Assembly (NCBI GenBank): GCA_043817715.1
Contig: JBDRGO010000061.1
Location: 1-12,063, forward strand
Direction of reading: 5' to 3'
From: JAFGBZ01 sp043817715
GTDB taxonomy: Archaea > Iainarchaeota > Iainarchaeia > Iainarchaeales > JAFGBZ01
DNA length: 12,063 nucleotides
Shown here: positions 6,421 through 12,063 of the stretch, piece after piece
Numbering within the stretch: position 1 is the stretch's first letter
Layout: the number at the start of each line of letters is the position of its first letter
Notes under the pieces: generated by a model
Database searches by the model: none
What the model saw: only the letters and a program-made list of their open reading frames with translations
Told to the model about the DNA's origin: nothing
Program-made: the position numbers and the translations under genes

Positions 6421-7853
6421 AATTGATTTTTGAAAAAGGAGCAGAAGGAAGAACTGGAACAAAATTACCAAAACTTGATGTTGAAGAAAAACAGAATTTA
6501 ATTCCAGAAAAATATTTAAGAAAAAAACTTGATTTACCTGAATTAAGTGAAATAAATGTAGTAAGGCATTTCACTGAATTAAGTACAAGAAATTATGGAG
6601 TTGATTCAGGATTTTATCCACTTGGAAGCTGTACAATGAAATACAATCCAAAAGTAAATGAAGAAACCTCAAAACTTCCAGGATTTGCTTTTAGTCATCC
6701 GCTTCAAGGAGACGAATTAAGCCAAGGATCATTACAATTAATGTATGAATTAGAAAAAATGCTTTGTGAAATAACTGCTTTTGAAAGATTTACTTTACAA
6801 CCAGCAGCAGGCGCACACGGAGAACTAACTGGGGTAATGATAATTAAGGCTTATTTTAAGAAAAAAAATGAAAACAGAACAAAAATTTTGGTAGCTGATT
6901 CAAGCCATGGAACAAATCCAGCATCAGTTGTTTTATGCGGATTTGAATCAATAGAAGTTAAATCAGATGAAAACGGAAACCTTGATTTAAATGACTTAAA
7001 AGAAAAAATGAATGCAGATGTTGCAGGATTAATGCTAACTAATCCAAACACTTTAGGATTATTTGATAATAATATAACTGAATTATGCAAAATAGTGCAT
7101 GACAAAGGCGGATTAGTTTATTGTGACGGCGCAAACATGAATGCAATGATTGGAATATCAAAACCAGCACAACAAGGATATGACATAATGCATATTAATT
7201 TACATAAAACTTTTTCAACACCCCATGGATGCGGAGGGCCTGGATCAGGACCAGTTGGCGTAATAAAAAATCTTGTTCCATTTTTACCAAAACCATTAAT
7301 TGAAAAAAAAGAAAACAAATATTATTTGAATTATGATTCAACTAATTCAATCGGAAAAATGCGTTCATTCTATGGAAATTTTGGAATACTTGTAAGAGCA
7401 TATACTTACATTAAAGCGATTGGAAGCAAAGGAATCAAAGAAGTTGCAGAAAACGCAGTACTTAATGCAAATTATATGAAAGCAAAATTAAAAGACACAT
7501 ATGATTTGCCTTATGAAAGAACCTGCATGCATGAATTTGTTTTATCAGACAAAAACCTGCCAAACGGAGTAACCACAATTGATGTATCAAAAAGATTACT
7601 TGATTACAATATTCATGCACCAACAATTTATTTTCCATTAATTGTTCATGGCGCAATAATGATTGAACCAACAGAAACAGAACCAAAAGAAACAATGGAT
7701 GAATTCATTGAAATAATGAAAAAAATTCATAAAGAAGCAGAAGAAACACCTGAATTAGTTAAAAACGCTCCTCAAAACACTCCAGTAAGAAGATTAGATG
7801 GAGTAAAAGCAGCAAGAGAACCAAATTTAAGATGGAAAAAAGAGGGAGACTAA
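6417..7853 (+). CDS. gcvPB: Glycine dehydrogenase (decarboxylating) subunit 2, P protein C-terminal half
   Basis: This is the PLP-binding half of glycine decarboxylase, 478 residues, of normal length. Conserved stretches are SGFYPLGSCTMKYNPKVNE, LQPAAGAHGELTG, ADSSHGTNPASVVLCGF and the cofactor motif NLHKTFSTPHGCGGPGSG, with the Schiff-base lysine at residue 264. The C-terminus ends RRLDGVKAAREPNLRWKK, again typical. The start is GTG 6417, six bases after GGAGGG (6405-6410), overlapping the gcvPA stop as GTGA. The stop TAA (7851-7853) directly abuts the lipA start. With GcvPA it forms the heterotetrameric P protein in the cytoplasm. No damage is seen. Confidence 0.96.
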   Translation: MKLIFEKGAEGRTGTKLPKLDVEEKQNLIPEKYLRKKLDLPELSEINVVRHFTELSTRNYGVDSGFYPLGSCTMKYNPKVNEETSKLPGFAFSHPLQGDELSQGSLQLMYELEKMLCEITAFERFTLQPAAGAHGELTGVMIIKAYFKKKNENRTKILVADSSHGTNPASVVLCGFESIEVKSDENGNLDLNDLKEKMNADVAGLMLTNPNTLGLFDNNITELCKIVHDKGGLVYCDGANMNAMIGISKPAQQGYDIMHINLHKTFSTPHGCGGPGSGPVGVIKNLVPFLPKPLIEKKENKYYLNYDSTNSIGKMRSFYGNFGILVRAYTYIKAIGSKGIKEVAENAVLNANYMKAKLKDTYDLPYERTCMHEFVLSDKNLPNGVTTIDVSKRLLDYNIHAPTIYFPLIVHGAIMIEPTETEPKETMDEFIEIMKKIHKEAEETPELVKNAPQNTPVRRLDGVKAAREPNLRWKKEGD

Positions 7854-8735
7854 TTGAAACCAGATTGGTTAAAAATTCGCCCTCCAACAGGAACAGGAAT
7901 TCAAAAACATTCATTAATTACAAAAACATTAACTGAATTTAAATTAAACACTGTTTGTGAAGAAGCAAAATGCCCTAACAGAAATGAATGCTGGAGTTCA
8001 GGCACAGCAAGTTTTATGATTTTAGGAGACACTTGCACCAGAGGATGCAAATTCTGTGCAACAAAAAGTGCATTAAACGGAAATCCAATTGATGAAAACG
8101 AGCCAACAAAATTAAGTGAAGCAATTAAAGAATTTAATTTGAGTTATGTTGTAATAACCTCGGTTACAAGGGATGATTTAAGTGATTTTGGGGCAATGCA
8201 TTTCAAAAAATGCGTTCAAGAAGCGAAAAAACAAAACCCGGAAATCATAATTGAATTATTAATTCCTGATTTTAATGCAAGCGCTGAATGCTTGGATAAA
8301 GTAATTGAATCAAAAGCAGAAGTAATAGGGCATAATATTGAAACAGTTAAGAGCTTGCAGGAAAAAGTAAGAGATTCAAAAGCAGGATATGAACAAAGTT
8401 TGAAAGTACTGAAATACATCAAAGAAAAATCTCCGCAAACCTTTACTAAATCTTCTTTAATGCTTGGATTAGGGGAAACAGAAGAAGAAATCCTTGAAGC
8501 AATGAATGATTTAAGAAACATTAAAGTTGATTTTATTGCTTTAGGGCAGTATTTACAGCCATCAAAGAAAAATCTTGAAGTACAAGAATTCATTACTCCG
8601 CAAAAATTTAAATTTTATGAAAAAAAAGCAAAAGAAAAAGGATTTCTTTATTGTGCTTCAGGACCGTTTGTAAGAAGCAGTTACAAAGCAGGAGAATTTT
8701 TTCCAACTTTTCTTTTTAAAAAAAAGAAAAGCTAG
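7854..8735 (+). CDS. lipA: Lipoyl synthase (radical SAM)
   Basis: Lipoyl synthase inserts two sulfurs into the protein-bound octanoyl chain to make lipoyl groups. The 293-residue protein shows both iron-sulfur sites. The auxiliary cluster motif is CEEAKCPNRNEC (CX4CX5C; Cys35, 40, 46), and the radical SAM motif is CTRGCKFC (CX3CX2C; Cys61, 65, 68). Near the C-terminus FVRSSYKAGEFF carries the conserved RSSY serine that ligates the auxiliary cluster. The block LMLGLGETEEEI is also family-typical. The start is TTG 7854, immediately after the gcvPB stop, with GAGGGAG (7842-7848) in front. This is the canonical LipA, not the split LipS1/LipS2 enzyme known from some archaea. The likely substrate is octanoyl-GcvH from the same operon. 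No octanoyltransferase gene (lipB/lipM) is present in the window. Confidence 0.97.
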   Translation: MKPDWLKIRPPTGTGIQKHSLITKTLTEFKLNTVCEEAKCPNRNECWSSGTASFMILGDTCTRGCKFCATKSALNGNPIDENEPTKLSEAIKEFNLSYVVITSVTRDDLSDFGAMHFKKCVQEAKKQNPEIIIELLIPDFNASAECLDKVIESKAEVIGHNIETVKSLQEKVRDSKAGYEQSLKVLKYIKEKSPQTFTKSSLMLGLGETEEEILEAMNDLRNIKVDFIALGQYLQPSKKNLEVQEFITPQKFKFYEKKAKEKGFLYCASGPFVRSSYKAGEFFPTFLFKKKKS

Positions 8736-8751
8736 GTTCCCAAAAGAAAGA

Positions 8752-8774
8752 CAATTTGCCTTCCAGGCAAATTG
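8752..8774 (+). other. Perfect 9-bp hairpin between lipA and lplB
   Basis: CAATTTGCC and GGCAAATTG pair perfectly around the 5-nt loop TTCCA, in the 62-nt gap that is the longest in the cluster. It is followed by A-rich, not T-rich, sequence, so it does not look like an intrinsic terminator of the plus strand. An mRNA processing or stability element, or a partial attenuator separating the gcv-lipA genes from the ligase genes, would fit. Confidence 0.5.
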
Positions 8775-8797
8775 AAAACAAAAGGAAGTGAATTATA

Positions 8798-9085
8798 ATG
8801 CAAGGAAAATCAATTTACAAAATACCAGAAGGAAAATTACTAAAAGTTTTTTTAGAATTTAATGAAAATAAAATAAATTCAGTTAAATTAACTGGAGATT
8901 TTTTTCTTCATCCAGAAGAAGGAATTGAATTAATTGAATCAAGTTTGAAAGAACAAGAATTCAATAAAGAAAAATTAATCCAGGAAATAAACAAGGTTGT
9001 TGAAGAAAACAATTTAGTTTTATTTGGATTAAATGCAGAAGGAATTACTGAAGCGATTTTTATGGCAAAGGAGGCAGGAAAATGA
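8798..9085 (+). CDS. lplB: Lipoate-protein ligase accessory subunit LplB (C-terminal domain protein)
   Basis: The 95-residue protein matches the small C-terminal domain of lipoate-protein ligase that in Thermoplasma-type archaea is a separate polypeptide required by LplA. The recognisable block is INSVKLTGDFFLHPEEGIE (about 26-44), with the pattern 'K-hydrophobic-x-G-D-F-F-hydrophobic-x-P'. The preceding segment GKLLKVFLEFNENKI is also usual for this domain. The start ATG has AGGAAGTG upstream. The stop overlaps the lplA start as ATGA, so the two subunits are probably made in step. In the bipartite system LplB is needed for adenylation of lipoate by LplA. The symbol follows that family usage; homology is judged by eye. 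Confidence 0.85.
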   Translation: MQGKSIYKIPEGKLLKVFLEFNENKINSVKLTGDFFLHPEEGIELIESSLKEQEFNKEKLIQEINKVVEENNLVLFGLNAEGITEAIFMAKEAGK

Positions 9086-9876
9086 AGGAAAACAAAACGC
9101 CAAAAAGCAAGGAAAAAATGACTGAATGGAGATTACTTAAAACTGGTTTTAATGATGCGTTTACTAATATGGCAATTGATGAAGCAATTTCAAAAATGCA
9201 TTCAGAAATAAAAAAACCAACTATAAGGTTTTATGGATGGAATCCAAGCGCGATTTCAATAGGGTATTTTCAGGGATTAAAAGAAGAAGTTGAAATACAA
9301 AAATGTGAAGAACTAGGTGTTGATATTGTAAGAAGAATCACTGGCGGAGGCGCAGTATTTCATGAAAAAGAATTAACTTATTCCTTTGTTTGCTCTGAAG
9401 AATCTGGAATTGTTTCAAAAAATATTTTGGATTCATACATTAAAATATGCAATTCGCTTGTATTGGGCTTTAAGCACTTGAATTTGGAGGCAAAATTTGT
9501 TCCATTAAATGACATAATTGTTAATGGAAAAAAAATAAGCGGAAATGCGCAGACAAGAAGAGACAAAAATGTATTACAGCATGGAACAATTTTAATGGAA
9601 GTTGATGTCGATAAAATGTTTTCAATGTTATTAGTTCCTGATGAAAAAATGAAAGGAAAATTAATTGAAAATGTAAAGCAAAGAGTTACTTCAATTGAAA
9701 ATGAATTAAATAAAAAAATTGAATTTGAAACAGTTTCAAAAGCAATGCAAAAAGGGTTTGAAGAAAACTTTGAAATTATTTTAATGCAAGAAGAATTAAC
9801 TCAAGAAGAGCTTAAGTTGGCTGAAAAAATCCGCGAAGAAAGATTTGCAAAAAAAGAATGGAATTATAAAAGATAA
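9082..9876 (+). CDS. lplA: Lipoate-protein ligase A, catalytic subunit
   Basis: The protein activates lipoate (or octanoate) with ATP and joins it to the lysine of GcvH. Its 264 residues lack the C-terminal domain, which LplB supplies. Family motifs are RRITGGGAVFH (84-94, lipoyl-AMP binding), NGKKISGNAQ (148-157, with the conserved lysine at 151) and LQHGTIL (165-171). The N-terminal block FTNMAIDEAI and IRFYGWNPSAISIGYFQ fit as well. The start ATG 9082 is seven bases after GGAGG (9070-9074) and overlaps the lplB stop; a shorter start at 9118 gives MTEWRLL but has only a weak ribosome site. It is the last gene of the plus-strand cluster. Because lipA is present too, the ligase may serve either scavenged lipoate or octanoate loaded for LipA. 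Confidence 0.93.
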   Translation: MKENKTPKSKEKMTEWRLLKTGFNDAFTNMAIDEAISKMHSEIKKPTIRFYGWNPSAISIGYFQGLKEEVEIQKCEELGVDIVRRITGGGAVFHEKELTYSFVCSEESGIVSKNILDSYIKICNSLVLGFKHLNLEAKFVPLNDIIVNGKKISGNAQTRRDKNVLQHGTILMEVDVDKMFSMLLVPDEKMKGKLIENVKQRVTSIENELNKKIEFETVSKAMQKGFEENFEIILMQEELTQEELKLAEKIREERFAKKEWNYKR

Positions 9877-9891
9877 AAAAAAAGAAAAAAT

Positions 9892-9912
9892 AAAAGGAAA
9901 TAAATTCCTTTT
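9892..9912. terminator. Hairpin terminator between convergent genes
   Basis: AAAAGGAA and TTCCTTTT form a perfect 8-bp stem with a 5-nt loop, ending in a run of T on either strand. It lies between the lplA stop (9876) and the stop of the convergent lipoprotein gene (9915), so it probably ends transcription in both directions. The stem is AT-rich and not very stable. Confidence 0.55.
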
Positions 9913-9914
9913 AA

Positions 9915-10262
9915 TTATGGATTAGCTGTTGATGTGCTAACTAAGTTACCATTTTGATATATTTCAGTTATTACTGTAGGTGGTTCTGTATTAGTGAAAT
10001 AAAAATGCATTTCTCCTGATGCTTCAGGACTTTGGCCTCTATAAACCGCATGACACATTTCTACCCCGCCTCTAATTACTTTTCCTTCAATTTTCATTGA
10101 ACCGGAATTAGGCCCACCAGTTGGCATTGCCATATAACTCCAATTACTTCCAACAGGACACCAATCAGCATTTCCTTGCCCTGGACCAGGATTAACTGTT
10201 CCAGTACAACCGCTTAAAACCAATGCACTTGCAATCAAAGCCATTAAAATTAATTTATTCAT
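9915..10262 (-). CDS. Small lipoprotein of unknown function
   Basis: The 115-residue product begins with a signal peptide, MNKLILMALIASALVLSGC. It has a lipobox LSGC (16-19), so Cys19 would be lipidated and the mature protein held on the outer face of the membrane. After a Gly/Pro/Asn linker the domain contains DWCPVGSNWSY and later GGVEMCHAVY. The two cysteines (35 and 70) could form a disulfide. The rest has beta-rich patterns (EMHFYFTNTEPPTVITEIY) like a small lipocalin- or sandwich-like ligand domain, but I do not recognise the family. GGAGG stands 7-8 bases before the ATG, and a TATA-like CTTTTTAAAC (10305-10314) lies about 45 bp upstream, so it may be transcribed alone. Confidence 0.75.
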   Translation of the reverse strand: MNKLILMALIASALVLSGCTGTVNPGPGQGNADWCPVGSNWSYMAMPTGGPNSGSMKIEGKVIRGGVEMCHAVYRGQSPEASGEMHFYFTNTEPPTVITEIYQNGNLVSTSTANP

Positions 10263-10304
10263 TTATTTAACCTCCAAAAGTGATTATTAAATTAAGAATA
10301 AATC

Positions 10305-10314
10305 CTTTTTAAAC
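10305..10314 (-). promoter_or_regulatory. Candidate TATA box for the lipoprotein gene
   Basis: On the minus strand this reads GTTTAAAAAG, about 45 bp before the ATG at 10262. That would give a leader of about 20 nt containing the GGAGG ribosome site. The placement fits an archaeal promoter; the sequence alone is weak. Confidence 0.35.
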
Positions 10315-10354
10315 AATAATCTTTTGCTAAGGAATTAACCTAAAGCATTGTTTG

Positions 10355-10363
10355 AAAAAAATT
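10355..10363 (-). terminator. Oligo-T terminator after the antiporter gene
   Basis: Immediately after the antiporter stop codon the minus strand reads AATTTTTTT, a T7 run. Archaeal RNA polymerase commonly terminates at oligo-T without a hairpin, so this is a reasonable 3' end that separates the antiporter from the lipoprotein gene. Confidence 0.4.
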
Positions 10364-11710
10364 TCATTCAGGGTTTAAATGAAAATCGGTTTTTTCCTGA
10401 GTTAAATGCTTTTTTGGTTTCTGAATTTCTTTTTTTACTTCAACCGGCTTTTTTTCCTTGGTTAATTTGATTTCCTCAATTTTATTTGAATCAATTACTA
10501 CCGGCTTTTCCTTATTCCTTTCATTCAGATAAAATCCTATTGTGGTAAAGAGATTAGTTAAAAGAATTCCAAGAAAAGCAATCTGTGGAATTAAATAAAT
10601 TAATTCATTTGATTCAACACCCATAGTAACAGGCAAAGTAGCTAAAACTGCTGCAGCCAAACCTCTTGCCATCATTGACTTAATCAAAAACGAATCTTTT
10701 TTATATTTTGGAATTAATTTACCTAACAAAAATACTGAAATTATTCTTGGAAAAAGCATTGCAATCATTAAAGCAAAAGCAATTGAAATAGTAGTTAAAT
10801 TAAATGCAGCTAAATCAAAAACAATTCCTAAATAAACAAAGAAAAATGTTTTAATTAAAAAAGCAATTTCTGTCTGAAAAGCCTTTATTTCAGTAGTTAA
10901 TTCAATTTCTCGTATTTTCAAAAAACGCATAATTGTTTTACTATTTCCTAAAACAATTCCAAAAATTAAAACAGAAAAAGCCCCATTTCCTCCAACAAAT
11001 TCAGTTAAAGAATAAAGAAAGAAAAGAGATGCAACAGTTAACAAATATTGATAATTTCGAGTTGACTTAAAGTCCCTTAACACCCATAACCAAATTAATG
11101 CAGCTACAATACCAATTAATGCTGCAACAGAAAACGCTGCAAAAATTGATTGCAAAATTTCCTGAGTTGAAAGCCCTTGAAAAATAATAAACTGAATTAT
11201 TGCAATAACTGAAACAACACATAATGCATCAGTTATTGCTGACTCTAAACTTAAAAAAGTTTTTGTTTCCTCTAATGCACTGGATTTTGAAACTAAAGGA
11301 ATAATTATTGCTGAACTTGTTCCACCTAAAATTGCACCCATTAATAGTCCTGAAACAAAATCCCATCCAAAAAAATGCAGAACCACTGCGGAAAACAATG
11401 CAGTTAAAATAAAGTTAAAAAAAGTGAAAAACGTTGATTTCGGAAGCTCCTTAATTACTTTATAAAAATTCAAATACAACCCGCCTTCAAACAACAAAAG
11501 AATCAAGGCAAGGGAAGCAAAAAAAGGAGTTAAATCCTTAAATAATTCAATGTTTTCTGCAGGAAGAACATGAAATACAGGTCCAATCAATAAACCAATA
11601 AGCATTAAAATAATTAAATCAGATATTTTGGTTTTCTGAAAAAACAGGTTTCCTAAAAAACCAATTAAAATCAATAAACCAATTAAAACAAATGAAAAAA
11701 GCACATCCAT
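10364..11710 (-). CDS. CPA1-type cation/proton antiporter (NhaP/Kef-like)
   Basis: This integral membrane protein of 448 residues has about 12-13 hydrophobic segments spanning residues 3 to about 395. It exchanges Na+ or K+ for protons at the cytoplasmic membrane, by family. Motifs seen are LLLFEGGLYL (71-80), GAILGGTSSAIIIPLVSKSS in the fourth-helix region, SLESAITDALCVV (154-166, with the ion-site aspartate Asp161 and Glu156), and MARGLAAAVLATLP near the end of the membrane part. The usual Asn before the aspartate is Thr160. The last ~50 residues are Lys/Glu-rich and soluble (EKKPVEVKKEIQKPKK), probably a cytoplasmic tail. The start ATG follows GGAGGG by six bases, and this ribosome site lies inside a strong hairpin. 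Ion specificity cannot be told from the sequence. Confidence 0.88.
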   Translation of the reverse strand: MDVLFSFVLIGLLILIGFLGNLFFQKTKISDLIILMLIGLLIGPVFHVLPAENIELFKDLTPFFASLALILLLFEGGLYLNFYKVIKELPKSTFFTFFNFILTALFSAVVLHFFGWDFVSGLLMGAILGGTSSAIIIPLVSKSSALEETKTFLSLESAITDALCVVSVIAIIQFIIFQGLSTQEILQSIFAAFSVAALIGIVAALIWLWVLRDFKSTRNYQYLLTVASLFFLYSLTEFVGGNGAFSVLIFGIVLGNSKTIMRFLKIREIELTTEIKAFQTEIAFLIKTFFFVYLGIVFDLAAFNLTTISIAFALMIAMLFPRIISVFLLGKLIPKYKKDSFLIKSMMARGLAAAVLATLPVTMGVESNELIYLIPQIAFLGILLTNLFTTIGFYLNERNKEKPVVIDSNKIEEIKLTKEKKPVEVKKEIQKPKKHLTQEKTDFHLNPE

Positions 11711-11735
11711 TCAAATCCCTCCAAAGGATTTGAAT
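11709..11735 (-). promoter_or_regulatory. Hairpin enclosing the antiporter ribosome binding site
   Basis: ATTCAAATCC and GGATTTGAAT pair perfectly (10 bp) around a 7-nt loop. On the minus-strand mRNA the GGAGGG ribosome site spans the loop and the start of the 3' arm, and the arm ends in the AT of the ATG. Folding would hide the site, so translation could depend on temperature, a protein or a small RNA. Confidence 0.45.
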
Positions 11736-11740
11736 TTTTT

Positions 11741-11762
11741 AAATTTTTTTCGTAAAAAATTT
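11741..11762. repeat. 9-bp AT-only inverted repeat
   Basis: AAATTTTTT and AAAAAATTT flank a 4-nt TCGT loop, just upstream of the ribosome-site hairpin in the antiporter leader or promoter. It could be a binding dyad or a second leader hairpin; AT-only composition limits what can be concluded. Confidence 0.35.
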
Positions 11763-11835
11763 AAATCCATGAAAAAGAAACAATAAACTAATTAATAAAA
11801 TTAACTAAAAAAAGGTGTTTTATACCCCCCAAAAA

Positions 11836-11880
11836 GCCATTAAAAAGAATTAAATACCGCGATTAAAAAGAATTAAATAC
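11836..11880. repeat. Two tandem 22-bp repeats, 23-bp period
   Basis: The unit GC-N-ATTAAAAAGAATTAAATAC occurs at 11836-11857 and 11859-11880, with one mismatch. The 23-bp period is about two helical turns, so both copies face the same side of DNA. They lie in the 252-bp divergent region, 80-130 bp before the last gene. Tandem regulator sites or duplicated promoter boxes are the likely readings. Confidence 0.6.
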
Positions 11881-11962
11881 AGTTCATGCAATTAATTAAT
11901 GCAATTAAAGGCATTGCCTTGAAATCAAAGAAGAATGAAATATATATTAAGGAGGAATGAAA

Positions 11963-12063
11963 ATGAATGAAAAAAACGCTTTTTTGAATGCTTCAGTCAA
12001 TGAATTCAACAGCAGAATTCAGCTAAAGAATTCAAATGAATTAATTGAATTCGGATTTTATCT
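11963..12063 (+). CDS. Start of an unidentified gene (3' end outside window)
   Basis: Only 33 codons are visible, beginning MNEKNAFLNASVNEFNSRIQ. A strong GGAGG (11951-11955) stands seven bases before ATG 11963; another in-frame ATG at 11957 is too close to it. The N-terminus is polar, without a signal peptide or membrane segment. The family cannot be told from this much. The good ribosome site and the ordinary codon use make a real gene likely. Confidence 0.6.
   Translation, partial: MNEKNAFLNASVNEFNSRIQLKNSNELIEFGFY

Larger units (their letters stand above)
11711..11962. other. Divergent intergenic region, very AT-rich
   Basis: This 252-bp gap separates the minus-strand antiporter gene from the last plus-strand gene. 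It holds the two hairpins next to the antiporter start, a GGTGTTTTATACCCCCC stretch (11814-11830) with a TTTATA box and a C6 run, the 22-bp tandem repeats, and overlapping copies of ATGCAATTA around 11886-11908. I found no tRNA or convincing small gene in it. Confidence 0.6.

Noticed and set aside
8216..8593. Antisense frame inside lipA
   Set aside because: Mirrors the coding strand of a certain lipoyl synthase; no start signal and shadow-like composition.
8752..8774. Intrinsic terminator after lipA
   Set aside because: The hairpin is followed by GAAAACAAAAGG on the plus strand, with no T tract, and lplB/lplA belong functionally to the same operon.
11836..11880. CRISPR array
   Set aside because: Only two adjacent units with a 1-nt spacer; no unique spacers and no cas genes.

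Overview
The window looks like a piece of an AT-rich archaeal chromosome, possibly from a DPANN-type or other uncultivated lineage. The archaeal reading rests on a split lipoate-protein ligase (separate LplB and LplA polypeptides, the Thermoplasma-type arrangement), TATA-like promoter elements, a short lipoprotein with a lipobox, and glycine decarboxylase split into two subunits. The split glycine decarboxylase also occurs in bacteria, so the domain assignment is probable, not certain. Several genes have strong GGAGG-type ribosome binding sites, and TTG or GTG start codons are frequent.

Positions 1-2088 look like an accessory, partly decayed region. It holds the 3' end of a gene resembling the C-terminus of an AbiEii-type nucleotidyltransferase and a possible 42-residue membrane peptide. 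On the minus strand there is a small helix-turn-helix gene followed by a gene of unknown function. Both appear broken by single-base shifts in short homopolymer runs. A small multi-pass membrane protein with a HIHH motif follows.

Positions 2179-9876 are the core of the window: a tightly packed plus-strand cluster for the glycine cleavage system and its lipoyl cofactor. The order is a single-cysteine FAD/NAD(P)H oxidoreductase, then gcvT, gcvH, gcvPA, gcvPB, lipA, lplB and lplA. P protein decarboxylates glycine and loads aminomethyl onto the lipoyl arm of H protein; T protein transfers the one-carbon unit to a pterin carrier. LipA inserts sulfur, and LplA/LplB attaches the acyl or lipoyl group to H. 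No classical dihydrolipoamide dehydrogenase (L protein) with a CxxxxC redox pair is present. The CoA-disulfide-reductase-like flavoprotein at the head of the cluster occupies the place where L might be expected, which is the most interesting functional question here.

Positions 9915-11710 are on the minus strand: a small lipoprotein and a CPA1-type cation/proton antiporter with a charged C-terminal tail and a Thr-Asp pair where the family often has Asn-Asp. The antiporter's ribosome binding site lies in a strong predicted hairpin. The AT-rich divergent intergenic region 11711-11962 carries a 22-bp tandem repeat spaced 23 bp apart, in front of a partial plus-strand gene of unknown function that runs off the window. 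I saw no rRNA or tRNA gene, CRISPR array, or complete mobile element.
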